Notes: generated by a model not told the origin, from the sequence alone. 64,000 nt of DNA from Romboutsia sedimentorum (GCF_030131845.1 NZ_JASKYM010000002.1:566510-630509), one strand, 5' to 3'. Positions 36,111-44,798 are shown, counted from the stretch's first letter. Made by a program: numbers and translations.

Positions 36111-36731
36111 ATGGATATGCACAAAACTATTATAAAAACAGAAAAGCAAAAGATGATAGACGGAGATCTTTATTTAGCTTTTGGGAAAGAATTAGAAAGT
36201 GAAAGACAATATGCCAAAGAAGTTTTATTTGATTATAACAACTTGCATCCAAGTAAAGTGGATGAAAGAGATAATATTATAAAAAAACTATTTGGAGGGG
36301 TAGGTAAAGAATTTTATATAGAGCCACCATTTAGATGTGACTACGGATATAATATTTTTTGGGGAGAAGGATCTTATGCTAACTATAATTTGACAGTACT
36401 TGATTGTGCACCTGTTAAGATAGGTAAAAACGTCTTGTTTGGACCTAATGTAAATATATTTACAGCAGGTCATCCAATAGATGTTGAGATGAGAACTAGT
36501 GGACTTGAATATGCAATAGCTATAAGCATAGAAGACAATGTGTGGGTAGGTGGAAATAGTACTATAAACCCAGGCGTAAGTATAGGTGAAAATACTGTAA
36601 TAGCTTCAGGGAGTGTAGTTACTAAAGATATACCATCTAATGTTGTAGCTGGAGGAAACCCTTGTAGAATCATAAGAGAGATAAACGAAGATGATAAGAT
36701 TAGATATTTCAAAGATAGATATATCAAATAG
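36111..36731 (+). CDS. Sugar O-acetyltransferase (maltose/galactoside acetyltransferase family)
   Basis: A 206-residue hexapeptide-repeat enzyme using acetyl-CoA to acetylate sugars. The N-terminal cap MIDGDLYLAFGKELESERQ, the catalytic TAGHPID and the C-terminal WVGGNSTINPGVSIGENTVI and AGGNPCRIIREI match Maa/LacA. It is directly followed by a patB remnant, so in the ancestor it may have been paired with that gene. Confidence 0.88.
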   Translation: MDMHKTIIKTEKQKMIDGDLYLAFGKELESERQYAKEVLFDYNNLHPSKVDERDNIIKKLFGGVGKEFYIEPPFRCDYGYNIFWGEGSYANYNLTVLDCAPVKIGKNVLFGPNVNIFTAGHPIDVEMRTSGLEYAIAISIEDNVWVGGNSTINPGVSIGENTVIASGSVVTKDIPSNVVAGGNPCRIIREINEDDKIRYFKDRYIK

Positions 36732-37060
36732 AATTTCAGAACAAGATGTAATGAAAGAGCATCAAAAGATGGATTACCGTTATGGATAGCTGATATGGAC
36801 TTTGAGTGTGCCAAGCCTATAATAGATGCACTTCATAAAAGAATAGATCATAAAGTATTTGGTTATAGTCCAAATGATACTAAAGGGTATAAACAATCAG
36901 TTTATAATTGGTATAAAAAGAGACTTGATTTTGAAATATATAAAGTCAAGGATATGGTTTTGGTAAAGAGGGACTAGGATTTGTTCAAGTGAATGCAGCG
37001 TGTCCTCTATCTACTATAAAAGAAGCTATGCAAAGAATAAAGAATGCTTTAGAAGTATAA
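36728..37060 (+). pseudogene. Remnant of a PatB/MalY-type cystathionine beta-lyase
   Basis: The first frame reads NFRTRCNERASKDGLPLWIADMDFECAKPIIDAL and continues to VFGYSPND, which is the N-terminus of PatB-like PLP lyases. It stops at 36977. A second frame (36971-37060) reads GLGFVQVNAACPLSTIKEAM to its stop, which is the extreme C-terminus of the same family. About 270-300 central residues, including the PLP lysine, are missing and the halves are out of frame. It cannot encode an enzyme. Confidence 0.8.
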
Positions 37061-37136
37061 TAATTTTGAGAGTGAATACTAGATTATGATATAATAAATT
37101 TAAATATATTAATAGAAAGGATACACTAATAAAAAT

Positions 37137-37364
37137 ATGATTATAAAACTTACAAGAGATAATTTTAATTTTAGATTTAAACAATATGAGGGAATGTTTT
37201 TTCAGGCTGATATAAATGAAGGTAGCGAAGTTATAAAATATAAAATAACTAAAGATAAAGAAGGTTTAGAACTTAAAGAGTTTGGAAATACACATATTAA
37301 AGAGAATGATATGTTGTATATTCCCCAAATTGAAGCTTATATAGATCTAAAAACTATCAAATAA
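37137..37364 (+). CDS. Small protein of unknown function (75 aa)
   Basis: A short mixed-charge ORF (IIKLTRDNFNFRFKQYEG, GNTHIKENDMLYIPQIEAYI) with AAAGGAT upstream and a terminator downstream. No signal or membrane segment. No family recognised. Confidence 0.55.
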   Translation: MIIKLTRDNFNFRFKQYEGMFFQADINEGSEVIKYKITKDKEGLELKEFGNTHIKENDMLYIPQIEAYIDLKTIK

Positions 37365-37374
37365 TATAAAATAT

Positions 37375-37411
37375 AAAAATGTCATCGAAATAAAATTCGA
37401 TGACATTTTTT
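37375..37411. terminator. Bidirectional terminator
   Basis: AAAAATGTCATCGAA/TTCGATGACATTTTT with a short A-rich loop, between two convergent small genes. Confidence 0.8.
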
Positions 37412-37562
37412 ATATGAATAATTTATAAACAAATAGTATTACAAAACCAACAACAGCGATTTTGAAAATTAAGCTACTAACAAGTTTTATAGCCTTTATA
37501 GAAATCCCTAAAAGAACTATTAGCATAAGTATTTTAAAAATTAAATCAATATTTATATCCAT
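37410..37562 (-). CDS. Small single-helix membrane protein (50 aa)
   Basis: AGGAGG lies 7 nt before an ATG at 37562. The 50 codons give MDINIDLIFKILMLIVLLG, then a short basic turn (SIKAIKLVSS) and a second hydrophobic run (IAVVGFVILFVYKLFI). It is thus one or two membrane helices. The gene ends in the terminator shared with the convergent 75-residue ORF. Its strong ribosome site and terminator make it a credible gene despite its size. Confidence 0.65.
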   Translation of the reverse strand: MDINIDLIFKILMLIVLLGISIKAIKLVSSLIFKIAVVGFVILFVYKLFI

Positions 37563-37654
37563 TAAATTTCCTCCTATATTGAATATTAGTATTATTGATA
37601 AATTCTACAATAATATACTATTATACTATAAAAAAACAGTAAGCACTAATTAAA

Positions 37655-38575
37655 TTAACTTAATAAAATAATACTGATAAAAGGTATAGTTACTATTGAA
37701 AATAGTGTAGTTAAAAAAACTGCTTGAGATGCAAGGGATGTATTTGCATCATATTCGTCAGCCATTATAGCCGTATTAGCAGCAGCAGGCATAGCAGACA
37801 TTACAATTGGTATAGATAATAACAAGCTATCCTTTATTTGCCCTTTAAACAACAAATAAATACTAACAGGAAGTAATATTAATCGAATAAAGCCTATGAA
37901 ATATAACTTCTTATTAAAAAAACATTCGCTAGCTGAAGACGCACATAGCATACTCCCTATAATTAGCATAGAAATAGGAGTTGTAATATCTCCTAGCATT
38001 GTAAGTGGTTTATTAATAAAATTAGGAATATTAAACCCAGATACAAAGATAATTAATCCAATAAATATAGAGAGAATAGCGGGATTTATAAGCGATTTAA
38101 ATGAAAATGAGAAATCCTCTTTATGCTTAGATAAAAAATAAGTCCCTAAGGTTAATACAAGTAAATTAAAGGGTAAATTAAATATTGCAGTATAAAATAC
38201 AGCTTTCTTTCCTAAAATAGCCTCAACAATAGGATATCCCATAAATCCTACATTAGAAAACATAACTACATATTGGTAAATACCTATGTCTTTAGAAGAT
38301 TTAAATATAAATTTCAAAGAATATGCAATTAAGAAAGTAAAAGCATACATAAAGGCAGATATTAGCAATAATTTAAATATATTATCAATCATCTGCGGGC
38401 TATAGTCTATTTGCATAGAGTTAACAATCATAGCGGGCAAGAATATACTCATAGTTAAAGATGAAAGCTTAGACGTTGAATGCTCATCTAATAAGTTCTT
38501 TTTTCTAGCTATATATCCGACCAAAATTAAAATAAACAAAACTAAAACTTGAATAAATATGTTGCTTAAATTCAT
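37655..38575 (-). CDS. Auxin efflux carrier (AEC) family transporter
   Basis: 306 residues with about ten membrane helices in two five-helix halves. ARKKNLLDEHSTSKLSSLTMSIFLPAMI and MFSNVGFMGYPIVEAILGKK mark the first half, and MPAAANTAIMADEYDANTSLASQAVFLTT the last helices. AEC members export or import organic anions such as malate; the substrate is unknown. ATG 38575 follows GAGGGGGG. The ATG at 38623 lies upstream of that site. Confidence 0.88.
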   Translation of the reverse strand: MNLSNIFIQVLVLFILILVGYIARKKNLLDEHSTSKLSSLTMSIFLPAMIVNSMQIDYSPQMIDNIFKLLLISAFMYAFTFLIAYSLKFIFKSSKDIGIYQYVVMFSNVGFMGYPIVEAILGKKAVFYTAIFNLPFNLLVLTLGTYFLSKHKEDFSFSFKSLINPAILSIFIGLIIFVSGFNIPNFINKPLTMLGDITTPISMLIIGSMLCASSASECFFNKKLYFIGFIRLILLPVSIYLLFKGQIKDSLLLSIPIVMSAMPAAANTAIMADEYDANTSLASQAVFLTTLFSIVTIPFISIILLS

Positions 38576-38882
38576 AATAAATCCCCCCTCGTACATATGA
38601 TTATATAGTAAATTATTTAGCATTTCTATATAATAAAAAACTATAGAAAATAAGATTATAATAATTGCAAAATTAAGTATGATAAAATAAAATGCTAAGT
38701 ATTGGTAATAATAGATTACATGTTATAATATTAGAATGGAAATTGTATAGGACTAATAAACGCATTATATTTATTGTTACAATATAATTACAAAAGAAAA
38801 AAATTAATTAGAAAAATTTTTTTTACTATATAATATATAATATATATCAAAATAAAGTGCAAATTAAAATAGGGAGTTAAAT

Positions 38883-40751
38883 ATGAAAAGTACAAAGTTT
38901 TCAATAAAAAATATAAAAAATATACCTCATGATCCGAAATTATTCCATACTAAAGGAGCTTTTTATGAGAAAATGGGGAGAATAGATAAAGCTATACAAT
39001 CTTACAAAGTAGCAGCAGATTATGAATACGTAAAGTCTCAGTATACTTTAGGCAATATATATCACTCTAAAGGCCAATATAATGAAGCTGAAAAATGGTA
39101 TAGTATGGCTTATAAAAATGGTGATGAGAAAGCAGCTCTTAATTTAGGTGATATGTATTTTAATATACAGGGATATGAATATTGCCTTTATTGGTATGAA
39201 AAAGTAGCTAAATTAGGAGATTTGCAAGGTCAAAATAATTTAGGTGTAGTATATTTTAAATTAAAAGACTATGATAGATGCGAAAAATGGCTAAAGGAAG
39301 CGTGTGAATGTAATTTTTCTAGAGCTTGTTTTAACTTAGGAATTTTATATTCTACAATAGGAAGAGAAGAAGAGGCTATAGAATGTTATAAAAAGGGTTC
39401 AGTTTTACTAGATGAAAATTGCAAATTTAATTTAGCTGTTTTAAATCAAAGAGAAAATGATGAAAAAGGGGCTATAAGTTTGTACAAATATCTACATAAG
39501 GTAGGTCACACAAAAGGATGTTTTAACATAGGGCTAATGATGGAAATTAGCGAAAACTATGAAGAAGCAGAACGATATTTTATAAAAAGTGCAGATAAAG
39601 AATGTGTTAAATCTCAGTATAGATTGGCGTATATATATGATAGAAATGAAGAATTTGAAGATGCTATAGAGTATTATGAGAAAAGTATTGAAAAAGGAAA
39701 TACTTTATCAAAATATAGACTTGGGAATTTATATAATAAAAAAAATGAAATAGAACAGGCTAAAACTTATTATGAAATGGCAGCTAATGATAATATGATA
39801 GCAGCTAAAAATAATCTAGCAGGCCTTTATTTTGAAGAAAAGGATTATACTCAAGCTATAAAGTATTATGAAGAAGCTATAGTAGATGGATGCAGAGAGT
39901 CTGTTGAAAATATAGGGGATTTATATTTCCAAAGTGGTGATATAGAAAGAGCTATTTCTTATTATTTAAGAAATTCTGATACCTTGTCTTGCCAGATAAA
40001 GCTTGGAAATATATATGATGATGCAGAAAACCATGAAGAAGCTATAGTTTGGTATGAAAGAGCAAGTGAAAATGGAGATGGAGATGCAAATTACAAGCTA
40101 GGTTGTATATACAAAGATATGTATGATAAAGCTAATGCTAGAAAATATTTTGAAAAAGCAGCGGATAAAACTCATATAAATGCACGTATTCATTTAGGTG
40201 AAATACTTTTTGAAGATGAAAATTATGAAAAAGCAAAAATAATGTTTGAAGCTCCAGCTAATGAGGATAATGTATATTCTCAACATATGCTAGGTGTGAT
40301 TTATGATATTTTTTATAAAGATTATGTTAATTCAAAGTACTGGTATGAAAAATCAAGAGCCCAACAATGTGAAGAGTCTATTTATAATTTAGGTATGTTA
40401 AGTTTGAAATTAAATGAAGATAGTGAAGCAGAAAAATATTATAAAGAAGGATTTAATTTAGGAAATAAAAAATGTGAATACATGTTAGCACGCCTTTACT
40501 ACAAAAAGAGCTTAGATATGTATGAATCTTTAGCACAAGAAGATTATAACGACTGTAAGTCAATAATTAATAATATGCCTAAGTTAAGTATAGACTTTGA
40601 TGAAGTACTAATAGCACCTTTTGAAGAAATAAAGATAGTTAGTGAAGAAGAAGACTATGTACCAACATACATACTAGATAGTAAAGAGGATTTATGTAAT
40701 GAGTTTGAGAATTTATTAGATGAAATGATAATCGATACAGATATTAAATAA
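38883..40751 (+). CDS. Sel1-like/TPR repeat protein
   Basis: 622 residues made almost entirely of about 15 repeats of 34-36 residues, for example KAIQSYKVAADYEYVKSQYTLG and EAIVWYERASENGDGDANYKLG. This is a solenoid scaffold for protein-protein contacts. An acidic tail (EDLCNEFENLLDEMIIDTDI) follows. No signal or membrane segment, so cytosolic. SD AGGGAG. The target is unknown. Confidence 0.85.
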   Translation: MKSTKFSIKNIKNIPHDPKLFHTKGAFYEKMGRIDKAIQSYKVAADYEYVKSQYTLGNIYHSKGQYNEAEKWYSMAYKNGDEKAALNLGDMYFNIQGYEYCLYWYEKVAKLGDLQGQNNLGVVYFKLKDYDRCEKWLKEACECNFSRACFNLGILYSTIGREEEAIECYKKGSVLLDENCKFNLAVLNQRENDEKGAISLYKYLHKVGHTKGCFNIGLMMEISENYEEAERYFIKSADKECVKSQYRLAYIYDRNEEFEDAIEYYEKSIEKGNTLSKYRLGNLYNKKNEIEQAKTYYEMAANDNMIAAKNNLAGLYFEEKDYTQAIKYYEEAIVDGCRESVENIGDLYFQSGDIERAISYYLRNSDTLSCQIKLGNIYDDAENHEEAIVWYERASENGDGDANYKLGCIYKDMYDKANARKYFEKAADKTHINARIHLGEILFEDENYEKAKIMFEAPANEDNVYSQHMLGVIYDIFYKDYVNSKYWYEKSRAQQCEESIYNLGMLSLKLNEDSEAEKYYKEGFNLGNKKCEYMLARLYYKKSLDMYESLAQEDYNDCKSIINNMPKLSIDFDEVLIAPFEEIKIVSEEEDYVPTYILDSKEDLCNEFENLLDEMIIDTDIK

Positions 40752-40756
40752 ATAAA

Positions 40757-40805
40757 AAGGGCTATCTTCGAATGAATAATCATTTAAGGAGATAGCTTTA
40801 TTTTT
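40757..40805. terminator. Bidirectional terminator
   Basis: GGCTATCT and AGATAGCT form the base and GAATGA/TCATTT the top of a hairpin, with T-rich flanks on both strands. Confidence 0.65.
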
Positions 40806-40815
40806 ATTTAGGTTA

Positions 40816-41506
40816 TTAAGTGTTTATTAAGTAAGTTAAATATCCTAAATAAATTCCTATTAAAGTTAAACTTTCATATTTATTAATATCTTTTTCTTTA
40901 ACAGCAAAGAAATAAGTTAAAATAGTAATAATAATCATAAAAATACTATCTAAAATTAACTTAGGTTCTATAGTCATTGGAGATACAAATGATGATATAC
41001 CAAGAATAAATAATATGTTAAAAATATTAGAACCAATAACATTTCCAAGTGCAATATCACACTCCCCCTTTGTAGAAGTTATAATAGATGTCACAAACTC
41101 AGGAAGTGATGTTCCTATAGCTACGATAGTAAGACCTATTAAATGGTCGCTAACGCCAAAGCTATGTACGAAGCAGAAACAACAACTAACTTTCCACCAA
41201 TAACTATGGCAATTATACCACCCATTGAATATACAATAGATTTATACATAGATATTTCACTAGTACTTGCAATAACATCTGCATTTAATGTAGTATTTCT
41301 GGATTTTTGTATTAAATGCACTAAATAACATACAAAGCCAACAAACATCAATACATTAAAAATATTAGAACAGATTACATTTCCAATAGCCATACCACTT
41401 TGACCATGCAAAGAAGCTATTATACTAACGGCTGCTTCAGGTGTACTAGTCCCAAAGGCGACGATCGTAAGTTCTATAATATCAGTACATACCGTATTAA
41501 ATATGT
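40816..41506 (-). pseudogene. Degraded CaxA/YrbG-type cation antiporter gene
   Basis: The minus strand encodes both alpha repeats of a Ca2+/Na+ or Mn2+ exchanger: IIELTIVAFGTSTPEAAVSI near the start and HLIGLTIVAIGTSLPEFVTSI in the second half, each followed by GNVI.SNIFN. The second repeat is in another frame, with the shift near 41150-41160. The N-terminus is also gone: the frame emerges from the riboswitch terminator about 12 residues before the first alpha repeat, without the usual first helix, start codon or ribosome site. The C-terminus is complete. It should not yield a transporter. Confidence 0.8.
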
Positions 41507-41514
41507 AATGCGTT

Positions 41515-41553
41515 AAAAAAACCTTCAAAACAGATAGAAATCTGCTTTGAAGG
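41515..41553 (-). terminator. Terminator of the Mn2+ riboswitch
   Basis: On the minus strand CCTTCAAA pairs with TTTGAAGG (inner CAGA/TCTG) and is followed by seven Ts. Its first bases overlap the 3' strand of the aptamer closing helix (GACCTTC), so aptamer and terminator are mutually exclusive. Confidence 0.85.
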
Positions 41554-41657
41554 TCTTGCTTCCAAGTTATATACAAACTTGCTTAACCAACCGGGTATTA
41601 AGAAATACTGAAATGACGATTGATTATACACAAAAGGTAAGCTACTCCTCTTTAGGG
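41550..41657 (-). ncRNA. yybP-ykoY manganese riboswitch
   Basis: Read on the minus strand the segment contains AAAGAGGAGTAGC and AGCAAGACCTTC, the two loops that form the Mn2+ site in known structures. CGTCA lies between them, and the helix GCTTACC/GGTTAAGC follows the first loop. It is the ON-type switch that induces metal exporters when Mn2+ is high. It now precedes a broken antiporter gene. Confidence 0.9.
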
Positions 41658-41661
41658 AGTT

Positions 41662-41721
41662 TAATTATATTAGTATTGTATTATAAAATACAAAAATTTA
41701 CAATATAATACTAATATAATT
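41662..41721. repeat. 15-bp inverted repeat bracketing the riboswitch promoter
   Basis: AATTATATTAGTATT (41662-41676) and its exact complement (41707-41721) lie 30 bp apart on either side of the -35 box. It could be an operator or chance in AT-rich DNA. Confidence 0.4.
41664..41693 (-). promoter_or_regulatory. Promoter of the Mn2+ riboswitch transcript
   Basis: On the minus strand TTGTAT (41693-41688), 18 bp and TATAAT (41669-41664) would start RNA near 41657, exactly where the aptamer begins. Confidence 0.6.
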
Positions 41722-41755
41722 TGGCTTATTTTAGTGTTACTAATTTATATATGAA

Positions 41756-42691
41756 TTATAGTAATTTATTTCTAGACATGAAAAATGTGATTAATAGACA
41801 AATTAAAGTTGTAATTAACATAACAATCCAAAATCCATTTGCATCATTTCCATAAGGAATACCGCCTACATTCATTCCAAAGAACCCCGATATTATAGTT
41901 GGAATAGAGAATATTAAGGTAACTGAAGTTAAAAACTGCATAACATTATTTTGATTATTACTTATAATTGCACTAAAAGCATCCATAATTCTGCTTAATA
42001 TATCTCCATATATTGTAGCCATTTCTAAGGCCTGTTTGTTTTCAATGATAACATCTTCAAGTAAGTCTTCATCATCAGGGTATTTTTTTATACTAGTTGT
42101 ACGAACCATTTTATTTAAAACTAATTCAATTGCTTTTAAAGAAGTAGAAAAGTATACTAAAGATTTTTCTAATTCTAGAAGTTGCATAAGCTCTTTATTT
42201 TTCATAGACTTAGAAACTTCTTTTTCTATAATAGTTGTCATTCTATTTATCCTTCTTAAGTAGTACAAGTAGTAACTTGCATTTTTATGAAGGATTTGAA
42301 GTATGAAACGAGTTTTTTTATACGTATAAAAATCTTTGATATGACCTACAATGAAGTCATTTAAAATTTTAGTCTGTGCAGTACAAACAGTTACAATAAC
42401 ATTGTTAACTATTATAATACCAAGTGGTATAGTTGAATAGTGAGAGGAGTTACTATCACTTTCATCCACAGGAATATCTATAAGTATAAGTGTATGATTA
42501 TCTTCAACATCTATTCTTGAGCGTTCTTCCTCATCAAGTGCAGCTTTTACACTTTCGGCATCTATATTTAGCAAAGTAACAATATCATTAATTTCACTTT
42601 GATTTGGTTCAACAAGATTTATCCAACAGCCACTTTCGAAAGAATTTAGCTTCTCTAATTTGTTGTCAATAGTCTTATAGTATCTTATCAT
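41756..42691 (-). CDS. CorA family magnesium/cobalt transporter
   Basis: 311 residues: a large N-terminal cytosolic domain with long helices, then two C-terminal membrane helices. The selectivity motif GMN is in SGFFGMNVGGIPYG, and the basic C-terminal tail reads FFMSRNKLL. It forms a pentameric Mg2+ channel. ATG 42691 follows AAAGGA at 9 nt; a TTG at 42712 would precede that site. No Mg2+ M-box is seen in the leader. Confidence 0.9.
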   Translation of the reverse strand: MIRYYKTIDNKLEKLNSFESGCWINLVEPNQSEINDIVTLLNIDAESVKAALDEEERSRIDVEDNHTLILIDIPVDESDSNSSHYSTIPLGIIIVNNVIVTVCTAQTKILNDFIVGHIKDFYTYKKTRFILQILHKNASYYLYYLRRINRMTTIIEKEVSKSMKNKELMQLLELEKSLVYFSTSLKAIELVLNKMVRTTSIKKYPDDEDLLEDVIIENKQALEMATIYGDILSRIMDAFSAIISNNQNNVMQFLTSVTLIFSIPTIISGFFGMNVGGIPYGNDANGFWIVMLITTLICLLITFFMSRNKLL

Positions 42692-42819
42692 GGCAACACG
42701 TCCTTTATTCAATTTTATATAAATTCTATCACTTAATATTATCTATTAAATGACTAATTTATATAATGAAAATAAAGAAATTAGTTTAGTTTAATGTAAG
42801 ATAATAATAAGTGATGTTA

Positions 42820-42986
42820 TGAAAACCCACATCCGCACTGGGACTATGGTCCATTTACAATCACTCTCCCTTTAGATTTTTTATTTAGTAAATATTTATG
42901 TCCTCTAATTAGCATACCTCGTTATAAAGGATAAATCAAGATTTGATTTATAAATATAAATTATTTTTATATTTATAAATTAGAGG
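42820..42986. other. Unassigned structured intergenic segment
   Basis: The interval between corA and the upstream enzyme gene contains a GC-rich block with hairpins CCCA-N9-TGGG (42826-42842) and GGAC-TATG-GTCC (42841-42852). A 15-bp perfect AT-rich hairpin follows (42946-42960 with 42966-42980), enclosed by CCTCTAATT/AATTAGAGG (42902-42910 with 42978-42986). It fits no riboswitch I know on either strand. A minus-strand 22-codon ORF (42853 down to about 42788) with GGGAG upstream is also possible. Confidence 0.4.
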
Positions 42987-43024
42987 TAAAGGATTTCATA
43001 ATAAGTATAGAAGATTGTTAAATA

Positions 43025-43059
43025 AAAAAATGGAATGTTGTATAAACATTCCATTTTTT
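43025..43059. terminator. Bidirectional terminator
   Basis: AAAAAATGGAATGTT/AACATTCCATTTTTT with a 5-nt loop, downstream of the minus-strand oxygenase gene. Confidence 0.85.
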
Positions 43060-43152
43060 ATATACAAATTTTAGCTTAAATTTAATAGGAATAAACCTTA
43101 GGTTTAGGAGTGTTAAAAAGGTTTAAATATAATATAGCTAAAAATTGCGTGC

Positions 43153-44208
43153 TTATAGCTTGCTTGTTAGTTCTTTTATAACTTCATCTACAGAATATAA
43201 CTTGTCAACCTTGTATGCATTAGCACCACAAAATAATAATGCGTTATCTATATCTCCCTTAACTGCATTTATAAGTGCTTCAGATATGCAGTAAGGTGTA
43301 TCCTTTGGATTACAAGGTATTAAACAATTATAACATTTTGTTATTTTAGGGCGAGTAGAAGAGACCCTTTGTATAAATTTGTTATGTATAGCTCTTCCAG
43401 GCATACCTACTGGACTAATTACTAAGTTTATATCATCTTTAGTTGCATTGATATAAGTATCTTTAAAACTTTGAGAGGCATCGCACTCGTAAGTACCAAC
43501 AAACTTAGTGCCTACTTGAACACCACTAGCTCCAAGATTTATATATTTTAAAACATCTTCGCCTGTAAATATACCACCAGCTGCAACTACAGGGATTTCT
43601 TTATTGAATTTTTCTCCATAAGCTTTTGCTACTTTAAGTATTTCAACAAATTCTTTGTCATAGTCTATATTATCTATGTTTTGAAGCTCTTCTTTCTTAT
43701 ATCCAAGATGACCACCTGCTTGAGGCCCTTCAACAATTATTAAATCTGCTGTAACTTTTTCTTTTCTATCCCACATCTTAAGTATAACGTTAGCAGCTTT
43801 AGATGTAGAAATTATTGGTGCAATTTTAACTGAAGTTCCTTTTACTAATGAAGGTAACTTTGTAGGAAGACCAGCTCCTGATATAATTAAGTCAACACCA
43901 GCAGATATTGCTTGTTTAACGTGTTCTTCATAATTATTCATAGCTACCATAAGATTTAAACCTATAATACCGCCATTAGAATTTTCTTTAGCTTTTATAA
44001 TATGCTTCTTTAAAGCTCTTAAATTTGCATTTAAAGTATTTTTTTCAAAATCTTCTTCATCATAACCTACATGGACTCCAGAAATAACACCGATTCCCCC
44101 AGCCTTAGCAACTGCAGCAGCCAAAGATGATCTAGATATTCCAACGCCCATTCCACCTTGTATTACAGGAACTTTTGCTATTAAATCTCCAATTTTTAAT
44201 TGTTTTAT
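43153..44208 (-). CDS. Nitronate monooxygenase/FabK-like FMN enzyme
   Basis: 351 residues of an FMN TIM-barrel. The N-terminal VPVIQGGMGVGISRSSLAAA, GGHLGYKKEELQ, VAAGGIFTGEDVLKYINLGA and GVQVGTKFVGTYECDAS are diagnostic of the NMO/FabK superfamily. A Cys-rich tail (CYNCLIPCNPKDTPYC) is typical of the clostridial branch. It could act as nitronate monooxygenase or as an enoyl-ACP reductase relative. I place the start at ATA 44208, where the family begins, because AAGGAGGAG lies 6 nt upstream and no ATG, GTG or TTG is there. The alternative ATG at 44244 has no ribosome site and would translate through the SD. Confidence 0.8.
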   Translation of the reverse strand: MKQLKIGDLIAKVPVIQGGMGVGISRSSLAAAVAKAGGIGVISGVHVGYDEEDFEKNTLNANLRALKKHIIKAKENSNGGIIGLNLMVAMNNYEEHVKQAISAGVDLIISGAGLPTKLPSLVKGTSVKIAPIISTSKAANVILKMWDRKEKVTADLIIVEGPQAGGHLGYKKEELQNIDNIDYDKEFVEILKVAKAYGEKFNKEIPVVAAGGIFTGEDVLKYINLGASGVQVGTKFVGTYECDASQSFKDTYINATKDDINLVISPVGMPGRAIHNKFIQRVSSTRPKITKCYNCLIPCNPKDTPYCISEALINAVKGDIDNALLFCGANAYKVDKLYSVDEVIKELTSKL

Positions 44209-44570
44209 GAGAATCTCCTCCTTATATGTGATATACAAGTACATGATTATAATAGTTAATATTATTACCTGGTACTAAAAATATTATACTATATTTTATT
44301 TAAAAAGAATAGCATTATTTAAAATAATATGGAAATTAGTTATTGAAATTAAAATAGCACTTAAATAAGTGCTTTATTAAAAAAGGTTACAAAATTTAAA
44401 CTAGAAATACACTATAATAGAGTATTACAATGTATATATAATTAGATATGTGTTTAAAATAAAAATGATAGCTTACATGAATTTATTAAAAATTAAAATA
44501 AATTTATTAAAATTCATAGAGATTTCATATACAGTGTATATAATAATAACAAAAGGAGGGATTTATTATA

Positions 44571-44684
44571 ATGGGAATAGTACTAATAACAGCAATATTA
44601 ATATGTATTATGTATGGATTAACTTTCTTATCTTATTTAAGTGAGAGTCATATATTAGACGATTTAGCGCAAGACAATTTATAA
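44571..44684 (+). CDS. Small single-span membrane protein (37 aa)
   Basis: AGGAGGG ends 10 nt before ATG 44571. The 37 residues are one hydrophobic helix (GIVLITAILICIMYGLTFLS) and an acidic tail ending DDLAQDNL. A hairpin terminator follows. The size, single helix and acidic tail resemble regulatory or complex-stabilising micropeptides. The 325 bp upstream hold an AGCACTTA-type hairpin (44354-44373) and AT-rich promoter-like sequence. Function unknown. Confidence 0.6.
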   Translation: MGIVLITAILICIMYGLTFLSYLSESHILDDLAQDNL

Positions 44685-44758
44685 GAGATGAAGTATATAA
44701 GTTTAACTTATATAATTATATAAATAATAGATATTAAACACATTTAATAAGCAAAAGA

Positions 44759-44785
44759 AAAAGCTCACTTAAAAAGTGAGCTTTT
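44759..44785. terminator. Bidirectional terminator
   Basis: AAAAGCTCACTT-AAA-AAGTGAGCTTTT serves the small plus-strand gene and typA. Confidence 0.8.
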
Positions 44786-44798
44786 GTTGTATAATTTA

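Noticed and set aside
42827..42930. Plus-strand coding frame CYENPHPHWDYGP... across the structured intergenic block
   Set aside because: It follows a TGA with no start codon or ribosome site; kept only as part of the unassigned-element finding.
42692..43020. M-box (Mg2+) riboswitch for corA
   Set aside because: No match to the conserved M-box core could be found on the minus strand, though other structure is present and reported.
44450..44644. A 64-codon frame starting at 44450
   Set aside because: It has no ribosome site, starts in AT-rich sequence and overlaps the well-supported 37-codon gene in another frame.
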